Shown here piece after piece: positions 30,299-42,900 of a stretch of DNA of 64,000 nt. This stretch comes from Paramacrobiotus metropolitanus (lineage: Eukaryota > Tardigrada > Eutardigrada > Parachela > Macrobiotidae): positions 372,001-436,000 of the forward strand of contig NW_026570274.1 in assembly GCF_019649055.1 (NCBI RefSeq), given 5' to 3'. The number at the start of each line of letters is the position of its first letter. Position 1 is the stretch's first letter. Both the position numbers and the translations under genes were made by a program. The notes under the pieces were generated by a model. That model was not told the origin of the DNA, did not search any database, and was given only the letters and a program-made list of their open reading frames with translations.

Positions 30299-31575
30299 AT
30301 GTCGCGAGTTAATGAACGCCTTCCGGCTATCAAATTACTTGAGCATATTATATTACGTGACTACTTGGATTACTTTAATGATAGTAGTAGTGAGTCCGGA
30401 GACTCTGATAACAGTAGCAGCGATTCCGATAGTGAAGACAGCAGCGATGATGAATTTTCTGATTTAATTTCGCCTTTGATGTTGCGTTTCTACCTGGATA
30501 ATGTACGGTATGTTGCGAGGTCGTTTGTACCAAAGAACACCGCCTTCTACGATGACCTTCTGTTCAGCCTGGATGAAAGCCGGTTTCGACAGGAGATGCG
30601 GATGTCGCGAGCAACGTTTGATGCCGTACTTGGCCGCATCATCGACCATCCAATTTTAAAGGCAAGTCCAATCACTGCCAAGCACCTGTCGCCAAACAAC
30701 TCGCAGTAGCCCTGTGCCGGTTCGGTTCATGCGGAAATGCCGCTGCTGTCGCAACTGTGGCTCGCAAATTTGGGATATCGGAAGGGGCTGTCGACTGGTT
30801 TACGAAGCGTGTTATTGTTGCGATTGTATCCCTAGAAAAGGATATGGTACGGTGGCCAAGCACAGCAGAGAAACGGATAATCAAGAAACGAATTAAAGAT
30901 AAGTGTCATTTTCCCAGCTGCATCGGCTTCGTTGACGGTACCGACATTGTCCTTGCCGCGAAACCTTCCTTAAACGGTGAGGACTACTTCAACCGGAAGA
31001 AGCGGTACGCTTTATCTGCCATGATCGTATGCGATTATTCGAAGCGAATCATTTATACGTCATGTGGCTTCACCGGCTCTGCTCACGATAGCCGTGTTTA
31101 CAAGAGCACTGACCTGTACCGGAACCCGCGCAAATATTTCAGAAAGGATGAATACATTTTGGCGGATAGCGCTTACGCAATCAGCACAACAGTTTTGCCG
31201 CCATACCGGAAATCGGAAAAGCGCAAAAGTTTGGCTAACCGGCGCTTCAACAAGCAGCATTCAAAGACTAGAGTACGTGTAGAGCACTGTATCGGCATGT
31301 TAAAAAATCGTTTTCAGTGTTTGAAAGGACTAAGAAATGTAATTACTTGTCAAAATGACCACGCTCGTGCTGTTCTATGGTTCCGCGCATGTGTAGTATT
31401 GCATAATTTTTGTATCGAAATGAGCGATCCATACGAGATACAGTGGGGGCAGCTGCCACACGAAGCGTCGAACGAACCGGGAAACCAAGCACCAGATTTA
31501 ATTCCTGAAACAGAAGAAGGGCCGCAGAAAAGAGAACGAATGAAAAACGCGGTTTTAACTAGTATGGCAGAATAA
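30299..31575 (+). CDS. PIF/Harbinger DDE transposase, one frameshift
   Basis: This DDE-superfamily nuclease excises and inserts the element. The N-terminal part (30299-30655) has a serine/aspartate-rich segment and then LDESRFRQEMRMSRATFDAVLG, a typical Harbinger helical region. The catalytic part follows in another frame to 31575: a helix-turn-helix-like VARKFGISEGAV, the first D in GFVDGTDIV, the second D in LADSAYAI (codon 31164) and the E in RVRVEHCIGMLKNRF (codon 31282). The frames meet near 30650-30665 at HPI(L/F)K. One extra T there would read through as PIFKGKSNHC, restoring continuity. It lies inside intron 1 of receptor C, antisense to it, and converges with its partner Myb gene. 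Terminal inverted repeats were not found. Confidence 0.85.
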
Positions 31576-31689
31576 AATAATTATGTATACAGGTGTAATT
31601 TTTAACCGCGATGCAGTGCTGATGGAAATAAAAAAGTGGAAAATAATTAAGCAGTTGTTCGGTATTTAATTAAAACAGCAAATTTATTC

Positions 31690-33400
31690 TTACAAATCCA
31701 AACCAGTTTCTCTTGACCTTAGTCGAAGTTCCATACGTCTGTTTTCTGCCTCAATTAACCGGATCTTTCGTTCCTCCGCTTCTCCTTCCAGTTGTTTTTC
31801 TTGCAGCTCCAACCTTTTTCGTTCAAGTGCAGATTTTTCCATGGCGCGCATGTTTGTGGATTCCATTTTCTTCTCCAACCGAGACGATCGGCCCTTATCC
31901 AAATGCATAAGCGTTTCCGAAAACAACATCGTAGCTTTTGCAGCTGGTGGTTTCTTCAACATTTTCTTTTGCGGTCCATTAATTTCTTTTATATGACGGG
32001 CAGAAATTTCTCCGTCAGAATCTGAACTTGCGTCGCCCTCCAGACGCTTGTCGGCATGGCTGCGGTGATCTTCATCTGGGCTTGCAGTCTGTTTGGTCGC
32101 AGTACTACTGCTGGACGATGGCTGTGCCGGCGGCGTTTGTGGATCCGCGTCGGCGCTATCGTCGATGTCAGCATCTGTCCCATCTGCTCCAGGGTACATA
32201 ATTTCTTGCGCGCTCACAGCTTCCACGCCTGTCTCTTTTACATATGGCGGCTGAAACGATGCGCGAAGGCTGAAGACCGGGTCGAGGTCGTAAAAATAAG
32301 GGAACATCTTGATTAGAACATCTGCAATTATACATGCTATTGCAAATGATGCGCACGTGAATGTATGAATTAATGTGCCTGTATGTATTTATTTAAATTC
32401 TTTATTCTGTACATGTTCTGTATGCATACTGTGTATTATTCACATAATTATACAGTATACTGTATACCTGAAGTACTACGCAACCCTGCATGTACTATAG
32501 TATGTACTATCATGCTATGTACAGTATTTAAATGTTTAATCCGTAGTGTCAACGACCATTAATGAACACTGCAATAGTTAACAGCTCTGACAACACATTT
32601 GGTGCTATCAACAAAAAACGTTGACAAGTTAATAAAAAACAATTTTTTTTAAAATTTAAATTTCATTCATTTTGCTTCATTTCCCAGTTTTATGGTTAGT
32701 TTAAACTGTCTGCTATAGCAGAAACAAATTTTAAAGTGATGACATTTTAAAGTTGTTAAAAAGATGATAAAGTGTGTTGCAACACTCAGTCAGACAATAA
32801 TAAGCCCGAATTCAGGAGAAACTTTCATTTTTAAATTTTAAAATTTTTTAAAATAAGTTTTTGCGTTTGTTTATTTACCTTTAATTTTGTTCGACTGCAG
32901 CCTTCCTGCGCGATCCAGGTCTGGCTCGATGCCTGCGCCGGTGTTGTTTAACCAGTCGTTTGCCGCTTTGTATCTTTGCTCGAACCATTGTATCTTCAGC
33001 TTGAGTTTTGGCCATCGATCCGCTCCTTCTTACAGGCCGTAGAAATATGTAAGGAGATGGCACGTGCTACAGCTATCTTGGTTTCTCCGCTGGTCTTCTT
33101 TGTTGCATTCTCCGGACCAGCAGCCTGTCCAGCTGATTTCCATCTTTCATAGTTGGTCAAATCAGTAAGCCAGTCCACCAATGCTCTCTCCTCCTCCCTT
33201 GACCATCTTTCATAAGCGCGCACGCCGGCATCATCTGATCGAGCGGGAGGATTATCTGGCAGCGCCGGTGAAGCGGAGACTGGGAGAGCAGACTGGGCAG
33301 AAGTGAGAAGCGGAGCTGGCATGATGCGTGGGGTTTGTGCTGCAGTCGCTCTGGCCTTCTTGCGAGCTGGTTGCGATACTGTTGCTGGTTTAGGAGGCAT
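31690..33400 (-). CDS. Harbinger Myb/SANT-like DNA-binding partner protein, two exons, one frameshift
   Basis: PIF/Harbinger elements usually encode a Myb-like protein that recruits the transposase to the element ends. Exon 1 is 33400-32879 and exon 2 is 32321-31690. Exon 1 contains YERWSREEERALVDWL, a SANT/Myb-like helix, and later WFEQRYKAANDWLNNTGAG, typical of this family. These two parts are in different frames joined near 33005 in a short A run. Adding one base there makes the spliced length 1155, exactly 385 codons. Exon 2 begins DVLIKMFPYFYDLDPV, then an S/T/D-rich linker and a long charged coiled coil (about 31720-31880). The gene converges with the transposase, leaving about 115 bases between their stops. 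Confidence 0.75.
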
Positions 33401-34456
33401 GGCAGTAATTAGATAATTGTAAGCAGCAATTTTGGCAGTAGTTAATAATCCAGTGAGAGTGAGTGAGAGTATTAATGATCGTAATTAATTTCTATAAGAA
33501 AGTAAATACACCAGAATACAGTTTACGTAGACTGCGTTTCACTTCTAGTTTGGTGCGTGCTTTTGTTGTCTGAGAAAATTATCAACTTTGGCGCCTTTGA
33601 CGCTCGAATATGCTACTCTCGAGTAGCTTTTTCTAGAGCAACATTTATGAATATTTGGGGCGTGGATACAAACGTGCAAAAGACACATCATCGCAATATG
33701 GACCAGTTATGAGAGCTTATCTTATCTCGTGCGTTACTCAGCTTTTGCAGAATTCTCACAATTGCTAGGATTTCCTAAATTTCCGGTCTATTTTGAACCG
33801 GACTATTCAGACTTTCCTTACTGCATATTCTACCGCTACAGAAATTAAAGTTCGCCACTGTGCCAATTGGCATGCATGGTGTCGACCGGGTTAAGGAAAG
33901 TGACATGGATTATGGTACCAATTTCGTGCACAGGCAGTGACACCTCCATTTTCACGAACTCTCATACACTTTTTTGGGTTGTTCCATGAAGTCTGGAAAT
34001 TGTACAGTAACTCAATGCCAAATGACTTATAGACACTGACAAGAGAACCGTTTCTGCGCGCAGGGTCGAGTTGGGACGAAATGGGGAACATAAAATTCCG
34101 TACGGTTAAAATTGGAAACGGCTCTAATTTTCTAACTTTGAATGTAACTTACCGAAACTTTGGGTTCCATATAAAAGTTTTGTTTACGCTTACGTGTGTT
34201 CATGTTGGAAAGGTTTAGAACATGGTATAAAGTGAGGCTTACACATCTGTTAGAGTTTAAACAGTCAGGGTTTCATTAAACATCTGGTAGGGTTTAAACT
34301 TTTCAGGTGTGTTGTCATCAATGTTGCTCCTTACCGGAAGTTGCACGCAAAAACGGTTTTCACATTAAGCTTTTTGTTAAAGTCATCTGCCTACACTATG
34401 CAGAAATATATTTAGGAGAGCGTGAAGCGAGCGTTCCTGTGCGGGTACACGAGATA

Positions 34457-34970
34457 TCCTTTGGTCGATGCTGCGTGCACGGGAAAACACGGGTGTTGGT
34501 TGCTTGCACGGGTGTCGACACGGGTGTTGGATGCGTGCACGGGTGCTGGCTGTTTCAGGATACTCATGGAGGCCGTTTTAATGTACATTTTCGCTTCTAA
34601 CATGCATGGTCTACGAAACTACTGTACTTCCGTATATTATGGCTTTTTGGAACTCAAAAATACCCATATAAATGGACATCTTTTGGATGAAGAAAACAGG
34701 AACGTTTTCTTTCTCGAATGGAACCGGGTACCACTTACCTGTATTTCTGTTAAAAAAGTATGGATTTTGTGACGAAATTCTATAGCGATTATATAAAAAT
34801 CCGAAGTAAAGGAATATAAAAACGTTAAAGCATTAGTAAATAAATTTTAGTTTAAAAAATTTAAAATTAAATAAACTACCCGTGCCCACAGCCAAAACCC
34901 GTGCGGACCCAAAAAGGTCACCCGTTCACGCAATCAACACCCGAGTTTACCCGTGCACGCAGCCATAATG
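34457..34970. mobile_element. TIR insert of about 510 bp in receptor C, next to the exon 1 donor
   Basis: The ends carry inverted GCTGCGTGCACGGG motifs, with further imperfect copies of GCACGGGTGTTGG inside each end. B's homologous intron reads straight through at this point. GATA at 34453-34456 and 34969-34972 could be the target duplication. No coding capacity was seen. The superfamily is not identifiable. Confidence 0.55.
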
Positions 34971-35326
34971 ATACCATTTTCGGTAAACTCGTACAGTATG
35001 ACTAAGTCGGCAATGGCCACCGCTGTCATGTAGTAGTTCATGGATGTTTTACGATTTTCACTGATGAGTACAACGAGGTTGAGTCCGTTGCCGATGGAAC
35101 ACAGGGCCAGCAGGATGGGATAACTGACGGCTTCGAAAATATAAGCCTGACATATCTGGTTTTTGGTCCAGTTACCCGAATCGGATACGGTTTGTCGCCA
35201 CTGGTCAGGAACTGCCGCTTGCTTGGAGCTGGCAACCGGATCAAGCGTGGTGTTGTATAACACGGTAACGACATCCACAAGTGTTTGGTTAACTGCACTG
35301 AAACCCGAACAGAGCGTGTGCTGCAT

Positions 35327-36923
35327 TTTAGAGCTGGATACGTGGTGAGATTCTTTAAAAATGCCACTTTTTCAAAACAGTGAATTAGGAAACAAAATCA
35401 AATCAAGGAGTAAAACTACAGTGGTAATGGATAATACAGAACTCGCAAAATAAATTTATCAGTGTAATGAGTAATCGGTAACACCATATGCCCAGCAAGA
35501 CGGCAGTACGGCAACACATGCAATAATGTCAACCGTTACTTAAATTCGTGTTTGGCCACGCCCACTGGACCATTGCCGATGAAAGTATTTTTTTAAGTGT
35601 TCCCCATACCTATTGTGTCTTCAAACAAAAAATGAGATTTTTCTGAGGGGGGAGGTGGTGACCGAGCCCTGGCAAGTCGTATAAGCCACGCTGTAACAGA
35701 AACGCTAATGTCAGGTCGACTTCATCGTACGTGAAGGATCTTAGCAAGCTTTCCTCAAAATTAAAAAAAAGTTACAAACTAACATTTTGCTGCAGGTTTA
35801 GCAAGCCACAAAAGCGCTAGATATTTTTAACAAGTAGACAAGCACTTCACAATTATTATTTCATAAATCTGAGAATGGATCTGGTACAAGGATGGCTGGC
35901 AAAAAGCGCCATTTAGAATTGATAACATTATTAGCCAAAATTAAACGACTACGGTACGTATAATAATACTGTACTTTCACTTACCAACCTATGATGAAGA
36001 TGATGAAAGGAAGATTAAATACTTCTTTAATAATATAACAGCCAAAATGACATTATTTCCAACAAGATCTACATACATAGTAAAGACCCTCTAAAGTCTA
36101 CTTAACGCCTTTGAGAAAGAACGTACGGTGATATTAGGGATCTAAAGTACTTGTAGCATGAAAATCCACACGCACCTACCAGTCTGCTACAGCACGCTGT
36201 TTTGTTTCCGAAGTCGGAAAGCCCCGAAGTATCAATGAAGTAATCAATGCAACGCGAATAAATCTTGACGTTTGCACGTTGCACCCAAAATTTGCCGAAA
36301 ATGCAAGCAGTAAATAAAGGTTTACCGGCAATTCAACCGGTTTTACATGCTGTAATTTTTTCCAGATAGAAAGAGCTTGTGAAAAACCAAAATATTTTTT
36401 GATGAATTTGGAAAAAAATCGGTAATTGCTGGTCAATATAACTGCAGTCCGCGATAGTACCTTCGCAACGTTTTACTTACATACTTCTATCGATGATATC
36501 TTATACGCATTTCTTGTGAAAAGCAATGAGTGCGTTGCAAGGTGCTGCATACTGAATTTAATTACGTATAACAACTGTGCAGCTATGTACGGTATGATAC
36601 TGATATTCTGGTATCACGGTTAGATTACAGAAATCAAATTTCCGTGATAGTAGTACCGCGTTTCCATAGTTCACTTTTCGAAAACTGGGAACAAAATGAA
36701 GTGCATTTTGGCAGAATTCCAGCGTTCAACTTCGGAGCATATTAACCGAAAAGTATTTTATTTCAAAGGAAATAGGCAACAGCGCACACAGATGGATCAC
36801 ACCGCTAGAAACTAAAAATTTTTATAAAGGTCAGAGTACAAAATCAGAAAAGAGAATCATTGTGCATCGTAACAACTAACAAGCATTTGTTGCAAGGGAT
36901 ATCCAATGTTTGGCAACTTGGTA
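35327..36923. other. Upstream flank of receptor C and 3' flank of receptor D
   Basis: No gene. From about 36185 it parallels the flank upstream of receptor B (25385 onward), running into the end of receptor D's last exon. This makes it the intact counterpart of the B-C junction that holds the orphan relic. Short open frames here are not supported. Confidence 0.5.
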
Positions 36924-39900
36924 TCACTTATCTTCACACTCTCGATCATTTCTAGGCATCTCGCTTTGTGTCCTGCGCATTACATGATGTTCACGATGAT
37001 GACGGCCTTTATCTTCTATCGCGTCGACGGTCTTCATTTTAGTGATCCCGGGCTTGTACGCAGCAGCCCGCGCACTTCGGGCGCCATCCGCCGGAAAGGT
37101 CGCCACAAAATTGCTGCTGGTATCTTTGTATTTATGGGCATTTCGCTTGAGCCATTCCGGACAAAATACACCGGCGAAGAGACGGACGAACTGCACCCGG
37201 TATCGTTCACTGACGGTTAAATACAGAAAGAAGTTGACAGAATAATTGGCCATACTGGAGCTCAGGCAGAAAGGTGTGGCGAATAGCTTAGCTGTTTTAT
37301 GGAAGTTGAACAACTGATTCGTCTCGGCCACGATCAGAATTTTGTATACAAGACTAGGTAGCATAGTAAACAGATAGAGACCGACACTGCCTATTAACAG
37401 GTAGTTGCTGTTGCGATAGCGCCGTTCCTGACCGGCGGTCTGCGCGGCACGCTGCTGCCCAATGTCCGATAGATGCTGGCGCCGGATGGCAGCGATAACC
37501 AGAAGGTTGATGATTAGTAATCCGAAGAAATTGATGCATGTCACCACCATCTGCAGATAAGCAAACCAGTTCCATGTGCATACTCGTATTTCAAACATCA
37601 TATTTCGAGTCAGCAGAAGTTTTGATTTTACATGGACGCCGTAATCGGTAAAGTAATCGCCGCATTTGCCAGATAAATGAAGTTCAGAACCACGTCGGGT
37701 TTATCAAAGATCGTAAAGCTGTGCTAACGTATGGGAAGAGGAATGCAGAGCGCAAATTATACAAACAAAATAAGGAATGCGTATTGTGTCCATAAAAGAT
37801 CGCTCTCGTATGGACAGCAGTGAGGCGCTCCAGCAGTCTGAACTAACAGAAATCTTGCCTCAGTGTTGTTATTTTTTTACAGCAGCCAGATAATGGAACC
37901 CTACGCGGCGGCCTGATCTCTTCTGGTCTGGTGATTAAGATTGGGATGAAACGATTATGCATACCTCTGCCTTGTCTTGTACGGCCGACCAGTCTGCTAA
38001 CCATTCAGGCATTATGGAGTACATCCATGGATACCAGCCCGCAACATAATTGTTTACCGCAAACGCCATTGATAAGACAAACAAAACTACGATGACGATG
38101 CGGGCTGTTCTGGCTGACTGGAGCCATTTGATGCTGAATGGTTGTGTGATGGCCAACAATCGCTCCAAAGAGAACACTATCAGCGTCCTAAGTATTACAA
38201 ATAAACACGGTTATTTCCGGCTGGTAACTCCTACACATACTTATATTGTATGGCTGTTTATATTAGGTTAGGAAACTGTTTTTTCACCAGTCACACAGAT
38301 GCAGCAACGTCTCCTGTGCCCATATGGTATATGGTAGCACCATAATAAGGATCTTTTTATTTCTGGGGACGTAATGCGGAAGTAGAAGAGTAGCGCTCGT
38401 GTTCCAGGCATACAGCGGCATTCCCATCCATCTGCAAACATCATCAACAAGTATAGTTTGTTGAAAAGCAACTCTGCCTTAAAGCAATAAATGGAGATGA
38501 ATAAATCGATGAATGAATGCGTAGCGTGCAAGATAATCGTAGTACGGATACATAGTAGCCTGTTTAAAAAGCCGTCTGACGTTCGTTTTTTTATTGATTA
38601 TCGTTTACTCCGGACACTACATCGCACGGTCTTTTTGCTGTTTAATATTTATAGCTTATATCGCGAAAGTCAACAATAAACAAGGAAGAAACAACCGCGG
38701 CGGTGAAATTACATCCCGATTAGAGGAAGCCAAGATATTACCGGCCTGTTTCACTGGGATGGCCGTATATGCATTCAAAAGAGCCATCTCCCTCAAGGGA
38801 GCACATGATACATCGGCAGCTTTAATCGGAGCAAACCCCGAAGATGCCGCTTCTAATTACCATATAAGGGTAATCAGGCAGTGGTTACGGATAAATGTGC
38901 GTGCTTTCTAATTAGCCGGGAACGGGCAAACCCCGATAATTAACTGTCAGCAATTTTCAAAATCTCGTTCAAGGGCACTAAGACCGTTAAGATTTTCAAG
39001 GCCAGATTTAAATGAACAGGAAGCACAGGGAATTTCATAACAGTTTACCCTAGAGCTGGTGAAAGATTAAGAAAATTAAATTAAATTCAAAATAGTTCAA
39101 CAGAAAAAACTTTTTCTACGTATATATGGTCCAACAGATTTTCGCCGAAAATTTCAGCATGTTTTTTGGAGCAATCGATTTCAGCAGTTTTGATTTCAGC
39201 ATGTTCTGGGCACCATGGGTTTGACAAACTATGAATCGAAAATTGGTTAAACGTAATGTTTACATATAATACACTGCGTGGACAATCTCTCGATTTTGTA
39301 GCGGCAGGTACGGGATAAGAAAGAGGAATACTGGGATTTAAAATAATTTCGGATTTGTGTATATAAAAGGAATAATAATACGAGGGTTACTCGGAAAGTA
39401 ATGATAATCAGTATCAGTTAATAATCATAAAATTATGCACTGATTTTTTAAAAACTGTAGCATTCATAACTAGATCATAGGGCAATGGCCGTGGCCATAC
39501 CGCCTAAGGTTGGCGGCTAGCAAGGCTCTGAACATGGCTGGGTAGCGCTGATTTTTCACTGATCACTGAAAGCGTTGCCTTAATTACTGGCCAGTTTTCA
39601 TGATATTATTTTGAAAAATTGATTTGCAGAGAGAAGTGTAGAATTTTTCATGCTGTATTGCCTGTTCTGTCGCCTTAATAAGGACCATTCTTTGCTGATG
39701 TTGCCAGTTGGTTCCAGCGAACTCCCACCGAGCACTCCGTTTTGACAACGGTGCTCAAATTTTGGAATATTTTTTGAGTTTCCACTTTCGAAAAGTAATC
39801 ATAGTCAAAACCCTGATCGAGAAGGATCCTTTTCCGACCCCGAAGCAATAGCAGAGGGTCTAATCATTATGGAAGGAAAGGTGTCGAGAGTGTGCTGCAG

Positions 39901-42900
39901 CTGCTTACTGATAACGCAGAAGAAAATGGTTTCTGGCACGGTATCATCCGTGTGGTGCAATATCGCGAAAATCCACAGATAAGCACCCCGTCCCTGATTT
40001 ATTTTTTTTCTCGGCCTGGAGTAAAATTATCGTTCCACATTATTTTTCTTAGTTTACCTTAGTCCTTTATCTGTTCCAAATATTTCCTGGCTTGAAAAAA
40101 TTGTTGCGGGGCAAAAAGTTTGAAATTATGAATAACTGGAAGAAAATATCAGTACACCGATCTCTAAGATACCGCCTAATTTCTTTTCGAAAACGTTTGA
40201 TGAGTGGCTGTTTAGCTGTTTGCGTTGTATAGAGATTAAGGGACATTGTTTTGAGAAAATACGAGGAAAGCGCTGATGCAATAAAAAATCGTGCGATAGT
40301 TATCATTACTTTCCGAGTAACCCTTGTAGTAGGGGAAAGAATTTTGTGAGTGTATGAAGGACATGAGAGGTTGTGGGTGTTTCTTTACTACAGTTGAGAC
40401 CTTGAAAATTGCGCGTTTAATCTGTAACCTTCCATAGGTTTACACAGTCATTTTGGTGGTAGTAATTTGTGTAGTAGTAATTTGTGTAGTTAAGAAAGTT
40501 GATTGCTTAATGGAGCGAACTATTATGTTTTGCACTGATAGTCTTGGATGTGTAGTAACAGGTAGTTTGTATATGGGATGTAGGCTGGGACGCACATTAA
40601 AAGGTTGTTCGAGAGAATGTTTGGTTTAATTGGTTTGTTGACTGGATTTTTTAGTTCGGTGGGTATATTAGAAGTTGAGGAACGTTGTGTTTGAGTTATT
40701 ATGGATTTGACGAAGTATATGCAGTGAGGAGAATGTTTTTCTTGTTGGTTATTTTCTGGTGGCCGGTTTAGATTTTCGGAAGCGTACTGATTCAGGCTGT
40801 TGTGTTTTGTTTGGCTTTGGTCTTTTTAGGTTGAGTATAGTTTCGTAAGTTTGCTTTCATAGATAGTTTCTTTTAAGTATTGTTTTTTTTTAATAAAATA
40901 ATGGAAACTGGTTGTGATCGCAAGAAATACACGCGTGAGTATGAGCGTGATTATAGAAAAAAAACCGCAAAACGGAAACTGATGGTAATTGTAGCAAGGA
41001 AGATAATGAAGTAGTGATGATGTTAGACATGAAAATGTGGAGTTAAAAACAAAAATGTAAACTTAACAGGCTCAACAAAACACAACAATTCAGGACAAAA
41101 TCGTAAAGTAGTGCTTAAGAAAAGATCCGGACAACCATGACACATTACCATACTCCGCAAATGTCGTTTAGCATGTTCCCTTTACAAAAATTGTCCAATA
41201 ATTGTCCAAAAATTCTCCAATAATTTTTTCCAAACATACCAGAAAACACACCACCTGTAGTATTCCGATTACATTTTTGTTTTTTAACTTTTACATTCTC
41301 ATATCTAACATCATCACCACTTCCACATTATCCTCCCTGCTACAATTACCATCAGTTTCGATTTTGCATTTCTTTCTATAATCACGCATATACTCACGCA
41401 TGTATTTCGTACAATCACAACCACCTTCCATTATTTTATTAAAAAAAGAATTCTTAAACGAAAATAATGTATGAAAGAAAACTTACTAAACCATACTCAA
41501 CCTAAAAAGACTTACCAAAGCCAAACAAAAGACAGCAACCTGAATCAGTAAGTATCCACAAATCCACACCGGCCACCAAAAACTAACCAACAAGAAAAAC
41601 ATTTTGCTCACATATACTTCGTCCACTCCATAATAACTCAAACACAAGATTCCTCAACTTCTTATATACCCACCGAACTCAAAAAATCCAGTCAATAAAC
41701 CAATTAAACTATACATTTTCTCGAACAACCTTTTAATGTACCTACCAACCTACTTCCCATATACAACCCACCTGTTCCTACACATCCAAGACTATCAGAG
41801 CAAAACATAATAGTCTGCTCCATTAAGCAATCAACTTTCTCGAAATTTCTTGAATTTTTCACAATAATCCATCACTATCCACAACCCGCAACACACTCCA
41901 CTTCCTGTAACACTTCATTAAACACTCAAATACGAACAACCAGAAAGTCGAATATATTTATACCCTACTATAGTAAAAATCCCTTTATCCTCACCCAAAT
42001 TCAATGTAGACCCTTTTTTCGCTACACTGGATTAGTACACCCTTTCTTCATTATCACTTTTCGTCAAACATATCACCTTTAATATAATTTACTATATTAT
42101 TAAATTCTCTATTCAGCACTTTATATTCCTACCCCTTATAATCTCCACACACAATATGCTTCTGCATTGTGCTCCTACATATGTAGGAGCACATATATAT
42201 AGGAGCACATTGCAATGTGCTCCTACATATGTAGGAGCACATTGCAGGAGCATATCGGATTACGTTTGTTTGGGTGCTACAATTCCGTTTTTTCTCCTCC
42301 AAGAACCGATGAAACCGATGCAATGTGCTCCTGCATAATGTACGAGCACATTGCAAGGTGCTCCTACATAATGTAGGAGCACATAATGTGACCTAAAAAA
42401 GATGCCGAGCTAACAACGCCATCTACAAGTTTCACGCATCGTTACTCGACGCATGTCACATGACTCATGCCACATGACTGTTAGGCCCCACCGCTTCCTT
42501 CAACCGGCCGGACCCTTCCGTACTCTACGGGCGCCAAAAATTACTTTTGTTTACACACGGATATCGAAGACCAAAAACCGAAACTACAGTTTCATATATG
42601 CTACGACTGATTCTAGTCGTATACCGCATATAAGAACCTGTCACGGTTCAATGAACCTGCCGCAAAATCTTCTTGTCTCAAAGCATCAGGAAAAGCTTGT
42701 GGACTCATGAACGATAAACTGACTCTACAGATTACAGTACAGCGTGCATACGGCCATCGATCGCTTGCACAGATAACTGTCGGCATGCGTACCAACATTT
42801 TCTGTACACATGCAACAACGCACAAATAGATCATTTAAAAAGCTCTTTATTATTGAAGCAATTACTTCTATTATATGGGAAATATATTTTATATATTAGT

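Larger units (their letters stand above)
28361..33890. mobile_element. TTAA-flanked composite insertion in intron 1 of receptor C (possible piggyBac-type, with nested Harbinger)
   Basis: B's intron 1 is continuous across a TTAA where C carries about 5.5 kb of extra DNA, with TTAA at 28357-28360 and 33891-33894. The right end, read inward, begins CCCGGTCGACACCATGC followed by GCCAATTGGCAC. A similar motif pair (GACACCACGATGCC, AATGGCAC) appears near 28487-28512. Such CCC ends and TTAA sites are typical of piggyBac elements. I found no piggyBac transposase. The PIF/Harbinger genes lie inside at 30.3-33.4 kb. The exact left end is uncertain because the B-like string AAGGAGTGG recurs at about 28381. 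Confidence 0.4.
26447..35326 (-). pseudogene. Receptor C: paralogue with frameshifted exon 2 and a transposon-filled 6.7-kb intron
   Basis: Exons are 35326-34995, 28294-28141, 28000-27778 and 27073-26447. Exons 1, 3 and 4 are open, and exon 4 (209 codons) has the full tail with RRAQSEM. Exon 2 is 154 bases instead of the 144 in B and D. Two separate 5-bp insertions (about 28218 and 28171) shift the frame and create a stop within the TM3-coding part; these are not homopolymer changes. Intron 1 is 28295-34994 and contains a TTAA-flanked 5.5-kb insertion with a Harbinger element plus a separate TIR insert 25 bases past the donor. The link of the distant exon 1 to these exons is inferred from order, strand, phase and the matching flank in B's intron 1. 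Likely a true pseudogene. Confidence 0.7.

Noticed and set aside
34995-35326. Receptor C exon 1 as a separate solo gene
   Set aside because: It ends at the same phase-2 donor as A, B and D exon 1, and the matching B intron flank lies at 33.9-34.45 kb, so it belongs with the exons at 26.4-28.3 kb.
36906-37220. Plus-strand open frame of 104 codons (and the similar frames at 21378-21650, 25897-26246 and 26489-26728)
   Set aside because: These are antisense shadows of receptor exon 4 and its relic; they recur because the exon is duplicated, not because they are genes.
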